Assembly: GCA_037783415.1 (NCBI GenBank)
Contig: JAZGTN010000028.1
Location: 4,226,501-4,290,500, forward strand
Source: Leptasterias polaris
Lineage: Eukaryota > Echinodermata > Asteroidea > Forcipulatida > Asteriidae
Reading direction: 5' to 3'
DNA: 64,000 nt
A program made the translations under genes and the position numbers. Below the pieces are notes generated by a model. It saw only the letters and a list, made by a program, of their open reading frames with translations. It ran no database searches and was not told the DNA's origin. Positions within the stretch are counted from its first letter, which is position 1. Each line of letters opens with the position of its first letter. Positions 27,901 to 40,012 of the stretch are shown in pieces.

Positions 27901-30084
27901 TGTTAAACCAGACTCTTGCTCGACTATAACACCGTTAAAAAAAACTTGTAAAAGTGTGCCACTTTTAAATTACAAGGCACTTCCGGTTTCTTCCTATTTC
28001 GACCGGAAGTAGAGGTCATGTGAGGTCACGCACACGACAAAAAATAAAGACCTATATGACCTAAGTATGATACCGCATAAAACAACCGCCGGTCTCCTAA
28101 GTGTGATTTGTTACAGAATTTCAAAGATTAATTAATTTTTTTCTAAAAACCTTGTAATTTGACACCTGATGACGTCATCATGACGTAAATGAAACGGTTT
28201 CGTCTCCTACTGGTTATCTAACTATGGTAGAAATTTCAAGGTTATATGAGCTTGGGAAGTGTGCTTTTGTTAGCGGACAAGCGGCGAAGAGAAGAAGAAG
28301 AATCTGAAGAAGTAAACTAGACATAATTTTTTGTTGGAAACAAAAAAGAGGTGTTCGGTGTGACCTCGTGTTTCAAAGAAATGTTATAAACATGTCTGTG
28401 TATTAAATATTGATATACTTCTATAGAGTCTTTAGAATGGTGGTTCTAAAGATTTGACCAAACTTTTTGGATGTAACACATCCCAGCATGAGTACATGCA
28501 AAGTTTCCATTTGATCACCAAAGTTGTTCTGTACATATAGATCTTGTAAAACACTACCTTGGTGGTGACATAACATGAAAATCGATGACGTCTTGAAAAC
28601 GTCACTCAACATTATATCCTTGTAGGACCTTCCAAGTCTCATGCAAAATGAAATTCGATTATAGCTTGCTTTGAACTGAAGATATGTAACAATTGGTCAA
28701 AATTTCAAAAATTTGAAGAAAAAAAAAATGATGACGTCATCAAGTCGTCACTCTAGCTTTAAGTAGTCAATATCACTGTCTATCAACATGCCAAGTTTCA
28801 ACTCAGTCAACCTTGTGGTTTTGTAGATACACAGCTTCAAAAAGTAAACCTTTAATGCGATACCACGTGACACATGATGACGTCATCAATCAAAAAATTC
28901 ACACATATGTTGTCTGTATGAAGGTCATTATGTATACCAATTTTGAAACGATTATCATAAACTTCACCACAGACATCTAGTAAAAGTGTATTTTTAATTG
29001 TTTTTAACCTGCCGCTAGAGGGCGCTCTTGACCTTTATGACGTCACTTGTCTTATTTTTTTAAACCAGACTCTTGCTCGACTATAACACCGTTAAAAAAA
29101 ACTTGTAAAAGTGTGCCACTTTTAAATTACAAGGCACTTCCGGTTTCTTCCTATTTCGACCGGAAGTAGAGGTCATGTGAGGTCACGCACACGACAAAAA
29201 ATAAAAACCTATATGACCTAAGTATGATACCGCATAAAACAACCGCCGGTCTCGTAAGTGTGATTTGTTACAGAATTTCAAAGATTAATTAATTTTTTTC
29301 TAAAAACCTTGTAATTTGACACCTGATGACGTCATCATGACGTAAATGAAACGGTTTCGTCTCCTACTGTTTATCTAACTATGGTAGAAATTTCAAGTTT
29401 ATATGAGCTTGGGAAGTGTGCTTTTGTTAGCGGACAAGCGGCGAAGAGAAGAAGAAGAATCTGAAGAAGTAAACTAGACATAATCTTTTGTTGGAAACAA
29501 AAAAGAGGTGTTCGGTGTGACCTCGTGTTTCAAAGAAATGTTATAAACATGTCTGTGTATTAAATATTGATATACTTCTATAGAGTCTTTAGAATGGTGG
29601 TTCTAAAGATTTGACCAAACTTTTTGGATGTAACACATCCCAGCATGAGTACATGCAAAGTTTCCATTTGATCACCAAAGTTGTTCTGTACATATAGATC
29701 TTGTAAAACACTACCTTGGTGGTGACATAACATGAAAATCGATGACGTCTTGAAAACGTCACTCAACATTATATCCTTGTAGGACCTTCCAAGTCTCATG
29801 CAAAATGAAATTCGATTATAGCTTGCTTTGAACTGAAGATATGTAACAATTGGTCAAAATTTCAAAAATTTGAAGAAAAAAAAAATGATGACGTCATCAA
29901 GTCGTCACTCTAGCTTTAAGTAGTCAATATCACTGTCTATCAACATGCCAAGTTTCAACTCAGTCAAACTTGTGGTTTTGTAGATACACAGCTTCAAAAA
30001 GTAAACCTTTAATGCGATACCACGTGACACATGATGACGTCATCAATCAAAAAATTCACACATATGTTGTCTGTATGAAGGTCA
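21975..30084. repeat. Seven-monomer higher-order repeat, 8110 bp, copy 1
   Basis: Long (1164-bp) monomers begin at 21975, 25451, 30085 and 33561. The spacing alternates 3476, 4634, 3476 bp, that is 3, 4 and 3 units. The seven-unit block from 21975 is repeated from 30085. Variants recur in the same order: AATAGTTATC and AACAAATGGTC in unit 1, TTCCGATTT and CTGTTTATC in units 2-3, the GAAGAAAAAAAAAA insertion in unit 3, and AATGGTTATC in unit 4. Both the 21975-25451 and 25451-33561 relations give the same 8110-bp period. Confidence 0.85.
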
Positions 30085-33000
30085 TTATGTATACCAATTT
30101 TAAAACGATTATCATAAACTTCACCACAGACATCTAGTAAAAGTGTATTTTTAATTGTTTTTAACCTGCCGCTAGAGGGCGCTCTTGACTTTTATGACGT
30201 CACTTGTCTTATTTTTTTAAACCAGACTCTTGCTCGACTATAACACCGTTAAAAAAAACTTGTAAAAGTGTGCCACTTTTAAATTACAAGGCACTTCCGG
30301 TTTCTTCCTATTTCGACCGGAAGTAGAGGTCATGTGAGGTCACGCACACGACAAAAAATAAAAATCTATATGACCTAAGTATGATCCCGCATAAAACAAC
30401 CGCCGGTCTCTTAAGTGTGATTTGTTACAGAATTTCAAAGATTAAATTTTTTAATTTTAAAAACCTTGTAACTTGACACCTGATGACGTCATCATGACGT
30501 AAATGAAACGGTTTCGTCTCCTAATAGTTATCTAACTATGGTAGAAATTTCAAGTTTATACGAGCTTGGGAAGTGTGCTTTTGTTAGCGGACAAGGGACG
30601 AAGAGAAGAAGAATCTGAAGAAGTAAAAAAAAAAGAACTAGACATAATTTTTTGTTGGAAACAAAAAAGAGGTGTTCGGTGTGACCTCGTGTTTCAAAGA
30701 AATGTTATAAACATGTCTGTGTATTAAATATTGATATACTTCTATAGAGTCTTTAGAATGGTGGTTCTAAAGATTTGACCAAACCTTTTGGATGTAACAC
30801 ATCCCAGCATGAGTACATGCAAAGTTTCCATTTGATCACCAAAGTTGTTCTGTACATATAGATCTTGTAAAACACTACCTTGGTGGTGACATAACATGAA
30901 AATCGATGACGTCTTGAAAACGTCACTCAACATTATATCCTTGTAGGACCTTCCAAGTCTCATGCAAAATGAAATTCGATTATAGCTTGCTTTGAACTGA
31001 AGATATGTAACAAATGGTCAAAATTTCAAAAATTTGTATAACAAAAAATGATGACGTCATCAAGTCGTCACTCTAGCTTTAAGTAGTCAATATCACTGTC
31101 TATCAACATGCCAAGTTTCAACTCAGTCAAACTTGTGGTTTTGTAGATACACAGCTTCAAAAAGTAAACCTTTAATACGATACCACGTGACACATGATGA
31201 CGTCATCAATCTAAAAATTCACACATATGTTGTCTGTATGAAGGTCATTATGTATACCAATTTTGAAACGATTATCATAAACTTCACCACAGACATCTAG
31301 TAAAAGTGTATTTTAAATTGTTTTTAACCTGCCGCTAGAGGGCGCTTTTGACTTTTATGACGTCACTTGTCTTATTTTGTTAAACCAGACTCTTGCTCGA
31401 CTATAACACCGTTAAAAAAAACTTGTAAAAGTGTGCCACTTTTAAATTACAAGGCACTTCCGATTTCTTCCTATTTCGACCGGAAGTAGAGGTCATGTGA
31501 GGTCACGCACACGACAAAAAATAAAGACCTATATGACCTAAGTATGATACCGCATAAAACAACCGCCGGTCTCCTAAGTGTGATTTGTTACAGAATTTCA
31601 AAGATTAATTAATTTTTTTCTAAAAACCTTGTAATTTGACACCTGATGACGTCATCATGACGTAAATGAAACGGTTTCGTCTCCTACTGTTTATCTAACT
31701 ATGGTAGAAATTTCAAGTTTATATGAGCTTGGGAAGTGTGCTTTTGTTAGCGGACAAGCGGCGAAGAGAAGAAGAAGAATCTGAAGAAGTAAACTAGACA
31801 TAATTTTTTGTTGGAAACAAAAAAGAGGTGTTCGGTGTGACCTCGTGTTTCAAAGAAATGTTATAAACATGTCTGTGTATTAAATATTGATATACTTCTA
31901 TAGAGTCTTTAGAATGGTGGTTCTAAAGATTTGACCAAACTTTTTGGATGTAACACATCCCAGCATGAGTACATGCAAAGTTTCCATTTGATCACCAAAG
32001 TTGTTCTGTACATATAGATCTTGTAAAACACTACCTTGGTGGTGACATAACATGAAAATCGATGACGTCTTGAAAACGTCACTCAACATTATATCCTTGT
32101 AGGACCTTCCAAGTCTCATGCAAAATGAAATTCGATTATAGCTTGCTTTGAACTGAAGATATGTAACAAATGGTCAAAATTTCAAAAATTTGTATAACAA
32201 AAAATGATGACGTCATCAAGTCGTCACTCTAGCTTTAAGTAGTCAATATCACTGTCTATCAACATGCCAAGTTTCAACTCAGTCAAACTTGTGGTTTTGT
32301 AGATACACAGCTTCAAAAAGTAAACCTTTAATACGATACCACGTGACACATGATGACGTCATCAATCTAAAAATTCACACATATGTTGTCTGTATGAAGG
32401 TCATTATGTATACCAATTTTGAAACGATTATCATAAACTTCACCACAGACATCTAGTAAAAGTGTATTTTAAATTGTTTTTAACCTGCCGCTAGAGGGCG
32501 CTTTTGACTTTTATGACGTCACTTGTCTTATTTTGTTAAACCAGACTCTTGCTCGACTATAACACCGTTAAAAAAAACTTGTAAAAGTGTGCCACTTTTA
32601 AATTACAAGGCACTTCCGATTTCTTCCTATTTCGACCGGAAGTAGAGGTCATGTGAGGTCACGCACACGACAAAAAATAAAGACCTATATGACCTAAGTA
32701 TGATACCGCATAAAACAACCGCCGGTCTCCTAAGTGTGATTTGTTACAGAATTTCAAAGATTAATTAATTTTTTTCTAAAAACCTTGTAATTTGACACCT
32801 GATGACGTCATCATGACGTAAATGAAACGGTTTCGTCTCCTACTGTTTATCTAACTATGGTAGAAATTTCAAGTTTATATGAGCTTGGGAAGTGTGCTTT
32901 TGTTAGCGGACAAGCGGCGAAGAGAAGAAGAAGAATCTGAAGAAGTAAACTAGACATAATTTTTTGTTGGAAACAAAAAAGAGGTGTTCGGTGTGACCTC

Positions 33001-36000
33001 GTGTTTCAAAGAAATGTTATAAACATGTCTGTGTATTAAATATTGATATACTTCTATAGAGTCTTTAGAATGGTGGTTCTAAAGATTTGACCAAACTTTT
33101 TGGATGTAACACATCCCAGCATGAGTACATGCAAAGTTTCCATTTGATCACCAAAGTTGTTCTGTACATATAGATCTTGTAAAACACTACCTTGGTGGTG
33201 ACATAACATGAAAATCGATGACGTCTTGAAAACGTCACTCAACATTATATCCTTGTAGGACCTTCCAAGTCTCATGCAAAATGAAATTCGATTATAGCTT
33301 GCTTTGAACTGAAGATATGTAACAATTGGTCAAAATTTCAAAAATTTGAAGAAAAAAAAAATGATGACGTCATCAAGTCGTCACTCTAGCTTTAAGTAGT
33401 CAATATCACTGTCTATCAACATGCCAAGTTTCAACTCAGTCAAACTTGTGGTTTTGTAGATACACAGCTTCAAAAAGTAAACCTTTAATGCGATACCACG
33501 TGACACATGATGACGTCATCAATCAAAAAATTCACACATATGTTGTCTGTATGAAGGTCATTATGTATACCAATTTTAAAACGATTATCATAAACTTCAC
33601 CACAGACATCTAGTAAAAGTGTATTTTTAATTGTTTTTAACCTGCCGCTAGAGGGCGCTCTTGACTTTTATGACGTCACTTGTCTTATTTTTTTAAACCA
33701 GACTCTTGCTCGACTATAACACCGTTAAAAAAAACTTGTAAAAGTGTGCCACTTTTAAATTACAAGGCACTTCCGGTTTCTTCCTATTTCGACCGGAAGT
33801 AGAGGTCATGTGAGGTCACGCACACGACAAAAAATAAAAACCTATATGACCTAAGTATGATCCCGCATAAAACAACCGCCGGTCTCTTAAGTGTGATTTG
33901 TTACAGAATTTCAAAGATTAAATTTTTTAATTTTAAAAACCTTGTAACTTGACACCTGATGACGTCATCATGACGTAAATGAAACGGTTTCGTCTCCTAA
34001 TGGTTATCTAACTATGGTAGAAATTTCAAGTTTATACGAGCTTGGGAAGTGTGCTTTTGTTAGCGGACAAGGGACGAAGAGAAGAAGAATCTGAAGAAGT
34101 AAAAAAAAAAGAACTAGACATAATTTTTTGTTGGAAACAAAAAAGAGGTGTTCGGTGTGACCTCGTGTTTCAAAGAAATGTTATAAACATGTCTGTGTAT
34201 TAAATATTGATATACTTCTATAGAGTCTTTAGAATGGTGGTTCTAAAGATTTGACCAAACCTTTTGGATGTAACACATCCCAGCATGAGTACATGCAAAG
34301 TTTCCATTTGATCACCAAAGTTGTTCTGTACATATAGATCTTGTAAAACACTACCTTGGTGGTGACATAACATGAAAATCGATGACGTCTTGAAAACGTC
34401 ACTCAACATTATATCCTTGTAGGACCTTCCAAGTCTCATGCAAAATGAAATTCGATTATAGCTTGCTTTGAACTGAAGATATGTAACAATTGGTCAAAAT
34501 TTCAAAAATTTGTATAACAAAAAATGATGACGTCATCAAGTCGTCACTCTAGCTTTAAGTAGTCAATATCACTGTCTATCAACATGCCAAGTTTCAACTC
34601 AGTCAAACTTGTGGTTTTGTAGATACACAGCTTCAAAAAGTAAACCTTTAATACGATACCACGTGACACATGATGACGTCATCAATCTAAAAATTCACAC
34701 ATATGTTGTCTGTATGAAGGTCATTATGTATACCAATTTTGAAACGATTATCATAAACTTCACCACAGACATCTAGTAAAAGTGTATTTTAAATTGTTTT
34801 TAACCTGCCGCTAGAGGGCGCTTTTGACTTTTATGACGTCACTTGTCTTATTTTGTTAAACCAGACTCTTGCTCGACTATAACACCGTTAAAAAAAAACT
34901 TGTAAAAGTGTGCCACTTTTAAATTACAAGGCACTTCCGGTTTCTTCCTATTTCGACCGGAAGTAGAGGTCATGTGAGGTCACGCACACGACAAAAAATA
35001 AAGACCTATATGACCTAAGTATGATACCGCATAAAACAACCGCCGGTCTCCTAAGTGTGATTTGTTACAGAATTTCAAAGATTAATTAATTTTTTTCTAA
35101 AAACCTTGTAATTTGACACCTGATGACGTCATCATGACGTAAATGAAACGGTTTCGTCTCCTACTGGTTATCTAACTATGGTAGAAATTTCAAGTTTATA
35201 TGAGCTTGGGAAGTGTGCTTTTGTTAGCGGACAAGCGGCGAAGAGAAGAAGAAGAATCTGAAGAAGTAAACTAGACATAATTTTTTGTTGGAAACAAAAA
35301 AGAGGTGTTCGGTGTGACCTCGTGTTTCAAAGAAATGTTATAAACATGTCTGTGTATTAAATATTGATATACTTCTATAGAGTCTTTAGAATGGTGGTTC
35401 TAAAGATTTGACCAAACTTTTTGGATGTAACACATCCCAGCATGAGTACATGCAAAGTTTCCATTTGATCACCAAAGTTGTTCTGTACATATAGATCTTG
35501 TAAAACACTACCTTGGTGGTGACATAACATGAAAATCGATGACGTCTTGAAAACGTCACTCAACATTATATCCTTGTAGGACCTTCCAAGTCTCATGCAA
35601 AATGAAATTCGATTATAGCTTGCTTTGAACTGAAGATATGTAACAATTGGTCAAAATTTCAAAAATTTGAAGAAAAAAAAAATGATGACGTCATCAAGTC
35701 GTCACTCTAGCTTTAAGTAGTCAATATCACTGTCTATCAACATGCCAAGTTTCAACTCAGTCAAACTTGTGGTTTTGTAGATACACAGCTTCAAAAAGTA
35801 AACCTTTAATGCGATACCACGTGACACATGATGACGTCATCAATCAAAAAATTCACACATATGTTGTCTGTATGAAGGTCATTATGTATACCAATTTTGA
35901 AACGATTATCATAAACTTCACCACAGACATCTAGTAAAAGTGTATTTTTAATTGTTTTTAACCTGCCGCTAGAGGGCGCTTTTGACTTTTATGACGTCAC

Positions 36001-37582
36001 TTGTCTTATTTTTTTAAACCAGACTCTTGCTCGACTATAACACCGTTAAAAAAAACTTGTAAAAGTGTGCCACTTTTAAATTACAAGGCACTTCCGGTTT
36101 CTTCCTATTTCGACCGGAAGTAGAGGTCATGTGAGGTCACGCACACGACAAAAAATAAAGACCTATATGACCTAAGTATGATACCGCATAAAACAACCGC
36201 CGGTCTCCTAAGTGTGATTTGTTACAGAATTTCAAAGATTAATTAATTTTTTTCTAAAAACCTTGTAATTTGACACCTGATGACGTCATCATGACGTAAA
36301 TGAAACGGTTTCGTCTCCTACTGGTTATCTAACTATGGTAGAAATTTCAAGTTTATATGAGCTTGGGAAGTGTGCTTTTGTTAGCGGACAAGCGGCGAAG
36401 AGAAGAAGAAGAATCTGAAGAAGTAAACTAGACATAATTTTTTGTTGGAAACAAAAAAGAGGTGTTCGGTGTGACCTCGTGTTTCAAAGAAATGTTATAA
36501 ACATGTCTGTGTATTAAATATTGATATACTTCTATAGAGTCTTTAGAATGGTGGTTCTAAAGATTTGACCAAACTTTTTGGATGTAACACATCCCAGCAT
36601 GAGTACATGCAAAGTTTCCATTTGATCACCAAAGTTGTTCTGTACATATAGATCTTGTAAAACACTACCTTGGTGGTGACATAACATGAAAATCGATGAC
36701 GTCTTGAAAACGTCACTCAACATTATATCCTTGTAGGACCTTCCAAGTCTCATGCAAAATGAAATTCGATTATAGCTTGCTTTGAACTGAAGATATGTAA
36801 CAATTGGTCAAAATTTCAAAAATTTGAAGAAAAAAAAAATGATGACGTCATCAAGTCGTCACTCTAGCTTTAAGTAGTCAATATCACTGTCTATCAACAT
36901 GCCAAGTTTCAACTCAGTCAAACTTGTGGTTTTGTAGATACACAGCTTCAAAAAGTAAACCTTTAATGCGATACCACGTGACACATGATGACGTCATCAA
37001 TCAAAAAATTCACACATATGTTGTCTGTATGAAGGTCATTATGTATACCAATTTTGAAACGATTATCATAAACTTCACCACAGACATCTAGTAAAAGTGT
37101 ATTTTTAATTGTTTTTAACCTGCCGCTAGAGGGCGCTCTTGACTTTTATGACGTCACTTGTCTTATTTTTTTAAACCAGACTCTTGCTCGACTATAACAC
37201 CGTTAAAAAAAACTTGTAAAAGTGTGCCACTTTTAAATTACAAGGCACTTCCGGTTTCTTCCTATTTCGACCGGAAGTAGAGGTCATGTGAGGTCACGCA
37301 CACGACAAAAAATAAAAACCTATATGACCTAAGTATGATACCGCATAAAACAACCGCCGGTCTCCTAAGTGTGATTTGTTACAGAATTTCAAAGATTAAT
37401 TAATTTTTTTCTAAAAACCTTGTAATTTGACACCTGATGACGTCATCATGACGTAAATGAAACGGTTTCGTCTCCTACTGGTTATCTAACTATGGTAGAA
37501 ATTTCAAGTTTATATGAGCTTGGGAAGTGTGCTTTTGTTAGCGGACAAGCGGCGAAGAGAAGAAGAAGAATCTGAAGAAGTA
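30085..37582. repeat. Second, truncated copy of the 8110-bp higher-order repeat
   Basis: Units at 30085, 31241, 32397 and 33561 match the first copy variant for variant. From the unit at 34725 onward the match breaks: this unit carries the CCAAACTTTTT variant and the GAAGAAAAAAAAAA tail, which its counterpart at 26615 lacks. The last units (35882, 37039) mix features of both classes. The array stops 544 bp into the final monomer. Confidence 0.75.
37039..37582. repeat. Terminal partial monomer
   Basis: The last unit breaks off at GAAGAAGTAAA, the position where long-type monomers carry an A-run before GAACTAGACATAA. It mixes classes: the long-type TTTTTAATTG and GCTCTTGAC at its start, then the short-type TTAATTAATTTTTTT. 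The array edge therefore falls at the A-run. Confidence 0.9.
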
Positions 37583-37594
37583 AAAAAAAAAAAA

Positions 37595-37820
37595 AACGAA
37601 CAATAAGAAGAGGTGTTCGGAGCTACGCTCCGCTCCGAACACCTAAAAAACCGAACAATAACAAGAGGTGTTCGGAGCTACGCTCCGCTCCGAACACCTA
37701 AAAAAAAACCGAACAATAACAAGAGGTGTTCGGAGCAAGCTCTCCGAACACCTAAAAAAAAAAAAAAAACCGAACAATAAGAAGAGGTGTTCGGAGCTAC
37801 GCTCCGCTCCGAACACCTAA
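37595..37820. repeat. Four tandem hairpin repeats at the array edge
   Basis: Four copies of A-run + CCGAACAATAA(G/C)AAG + hairpin. Hairpins lie at 37611-37644, 37666-37699, 37724-37753 and 37785-37818. Copies 1, 2 and 4 are 34 bp, with perfect 13-bp arms AGGTGTTCGGAGC/GCTCCGAACACCT and loop TACGCTCC. Copy 3 is 30 bp with 11-bp arms. Repeat spacing is 55, 58 and 61 bp, growing with the A-run length. The left arm AAGAGGTGTTCGG also occurs once in each satellite monomer (586-598 in unit 1), after an A-rich stretch and GAAC, so the hairpins look like a modified amplification of that monomer segment. Confidence 0.9.
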
Positions 37821-38118
37821 ATATTTGCGGTTATATTGAACATAAGCATGAGTTGATAATATTGCAATATAATGATCAAATAAAATGTTTAAAACTACGG
37901 AGAAAGTTTGGCATCCTCACCTGTTGAAGATTGTGCAGGCGGTGAGGAGCGTGGGGGGGGGGTCACTAGAATTTAAAGGGCGCCACCCCGCATCCTCAGC
38001 GGAGAGAGAACAACTTTAGATAACGTATAACAATTAACTAACATCAACTAAAACAGAGACTCCTCACATTATAGTCCCAAAATTGCTATCGAAACAGGAT
38101 TTAAGCTGCTCAGCTGCA
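37821..38118. other. Unassigned spacer between hairpins and LINE fragment
   Basis: AT-rich DNA with a short G-run near 37950-37962 and one AGGGCGCC (37977-37984). No ORF or repeat was recognised. Confidence 0.6.
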
Positions 38119-38450
38119 TGTAGAAAGACGATTTAGGGTTCAAAACGCTGCAGCTAGAATTGTTACTAACACACACCGGTTTGAACACATTACACCTATA
38201 ATTCGTCAATTACATTGGCTGCCTGTTTCGTACAGGATTAATTTTAAAATCATTTTGTTGACCTTCAAAGCTCTTCATGGTCATTCTCCAAAGTATACTT
38301 ACAGGATCTTGTTTCCATCCGGAAAGTAACTTCATATCAACTTAGGTCAGGGAATAATGATATTTTCTTAGATTATCCCTCTGGTAAAATGTTGAATACA
38401 TTTGGTGATAGGGCTTTTTCTGTGGCAGTCCCTAAGCTTTGGAATGCGCT
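38119..38450 (+). pseudogene. LINE (L2/CR1-like) ORF 3' end, part 1, 5'-truncated
   Basis: Plus-strand translation gives the conserved C-terminal region of L2/CR1-type LINE polyproteins: VQNAAARIV, then HWLPVSYRI, then LLTFKALHG, and after a stop (TAA near 38327) and a frame change, FGDRAFSVAVPKLWNAL. Only the region after the reverse transcriptase remains, so it is a typical 5'-truncated copy. Reading stops inside the conserved LWNALP motif because a hAT-like element is inserted there. Translation resumes at 39539. Confidence 0.85.
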
Positions 38451-39538
38451 CAACGGCGCACCCAAGGGGGGCTTGGGGGGCTTGAGCCCCCCCCCCCCCC
38501 CCCCCCAAAGAGGGTAACAACAAAAAACAAAAACAAAAACGGGGGAGGAAGAGGGAAGGAAAGAAAGAAAAAGAAAAAAATGGGGGAGGGGAGGAAGGGG
38601 GAATGAAAAAGAGCCGAGGGAGAAAAGTCGCAAATGTGTGTGAAGCTTTTGGTTTTTATTTCCGGTGGCAGTATTTTCTTTTCTTCCTTTGCCATTCGCC
38701 TTTTTGTTTTCTGCCAAAATTACTCTTTTATACGGGAGATTCGATAACGCGAGGTGTGAGGTGAAAGATTTTGAACACCATTTTATGACAACTCCCTTGT
38801 AAATTGTTTAAACTTGCAACAATAACATATTAAGCATTTGAAACCAACGGGCTAATTTGTCCAGGATAAAATATATCTCACGTCGTTCCGGCATTCAATG
38901 GTTTTTCCCCCTTATGGATTGCCTGTATAGTACTACACTTGAATTTGAGAAACGCCGGATAGTAATGTTTTTTTTACCCGGGATGTTTTTAATGAATATG
39001 CATGGTACCAGATACCGACCAGATCCAAAATGAGTATCATCATGCGTTGCTTCTTTTCCACATTTTTCATTTTAGTCGGCTATGTTCAGGGATTAAAAAG
39101 GTCTGCAATCCTACCCTTTCCAAAATACACATGACATTTATGCCCTGGTTAAACTTATAATTTCATTTTTTAACAGTAATCTGATATAAATTATTACTAT
39201 GTGACACCACTTTCGCAAAACAAAGGTTTATCTGTAGGATCTGGGTTTGCCGCCCACTTATTCATGGAATTTGCCGCCCAGTGATGAAAAGTAGGTAGGA
39301 CATTTTTTAAATAAACTTAAAAGATTTATATGGATCAGAAGTGCTTAAAAAGTATGGTTTTTTTTCTAATTGTATGCATAAAGAGGTTTGATTTTTCACC
39401 CCTAAAACGCCAAAAGCTCAGAGCTCCAGGGGGCTGACCCCAACCGGGGCTTCGCCCCTGGACCCCACCCAATACATTGGTTTGAGCCCCCCCCCCAAAA
39501 AAAAAAACCAAACAAACATAATCCTGGGTGTACCGTTG
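38451..39538. mobile_element. Non-autonomous hAT-like DNA transposon, 1088 bp
   Basis: The element begins CAACGGCGCACCCAAGGG and ends in the inverted version CAACGGTACACCCAGGAT (read on the minus strand). The termini agree at the first 6 bases and at CACCCA after a 2-base mismatch. Flanks are a perfect 8-bp duplication AATGCGCT (38443-38450 and 39539-39546), the hallmark size for hAT elements, whose ends typically start with CA. Removing the element restores one copy of AATGCGCT and an open LINE frame through LWNALP, which proves the insertion boundaries. The inside has no transposase; it holds a C-run (about 38489-38506), G/C-rich subterminal blocks and AT-rich filler. The low-complexity open frames near 38373-38717 are not genes. 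Confidence 0.88.
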
Positions 39539-40012
39539 AATGCGCTACCGTTTCATATACGTAGCGAACAGAAACTTACCTCTTTTAAATGTAATATAAA
39601 ACCCATATTTTTAAAGTCGCTTTTTAGTGTGTTTTTTGTTTTGTTCTTTTGTTTTTTAGTGTGTTTTTTGTTTTGTTCTTTTGTGTCTTTTGTTTGTCTT
39701 TCTTCTATGGTCGCCTTGCCAGTTAGTTTAGATTTTTAGCATAGATAGGGTTAGAGGCGTCTGTCTCCTGAAAAGGTCAAAACATTACCGATGCCAGCAG
39801 GGATAGGCCTATGTAATAAGTAACTATTAGTTCTCTGTTGGCGGGACAGACGTATCCCCATACTTTTGTTTGGGCAATGGCCTGGTGATCAGTCTTTTTT
39901 CTTTGTCGTTTTCTTCCATTCTGTGCTTTTTAACATGTGTTCTGAGCCTTTGATCATTTTGTATGTAAGGGGCGCAGTATAAATTTTAAATAAATATTAT
40001 TATTAAATATTA
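39539..40012 (+). pseudogene. LINE (L2-like) 3' end, part 2, with 3'UTR and AT-rich tail
   Basis: Directly after the hAT target duplication the frame continues from the interrupted motif (NALPFHIRSEQKLTSFKCN), then ends in T-rich 3'UTR. The 3' end, TCTGAGCCTTTGATCATTTTGTATGTAAGGGGCGCAGTATAAAT followed by AAATAAATATTATTATTAAA (read in two pieces), resembles the weak stem-loop and ATT-rich tail of L2-type elements. It is parallel to the better preserved tail at 47529-47594. The 3' limit is approximate. Confidence 0.75.

Larger units (their letters stand above)
1..37582. repeat. Tandem satellite, ~1156-bp monomer, 32.5 copies
   Basis: Thirty-two complete monomers and one partial run head to tail with no interruption. 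Taking TTATGTATACC as the arbitrary start, units begin at 1, 1164, 2320 and so on to 35882 and 37039. Most units are 1156-1157 bp; five are 1163-1164 bp (starts 1, 21975, 25451, 30085, 33561). Neighbouring units differ at only a few positions. For example, the units at 1164 and 2320 differ by one GTGTG/GTATG change near 2909. No LTR, transposase or RT coding is visible inside. The left edge lies outside the window, so the full array is longer. Low divergence with shared variants indicates recent homogenisation by unequal exchange or gene conversion. A centromeric, subtelomeric or interstitial location cannot be told from sequence alone. Confidence 0.98.

Noticed and set aside
658..36753. Thirty-two copies of a 73-residue protein as a gene family
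   Set aside because: The frames exist only because the DNA units are nearly identical. Their conservation shows homogenisation, not selection on protein. No domain or signal was recognised.
1..37582. CRISPR array or bacterial repeat locus
   Set aside because: The repeat unit is over 1.1 kb with no spacers, and the surroundings contain LINEs, a SINE and a GPCR, so the DNA is animal.
37595..37820. Rho-independent terminators (hairpins next to A/T runs)
   Set aside because: Bacterial terminators make no sense in this animal context; the structure is a tandem repeat at a satellite edge.
38373..38717. 114- and 81-codon minus-strand frames rich in Pro, Phe and Gly
   Set aside because: Translations of a poly(C)/purine-rich tract inside the hAT-like element; low complexity.
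39482..39739. 85-codon plus-strand frame as a gene
   Set aside because: It starts in the hAT end, crosses its boundary into the LINE C-terminus, and ends in T-rich 3'UTR, so it is a chimera of two elements.
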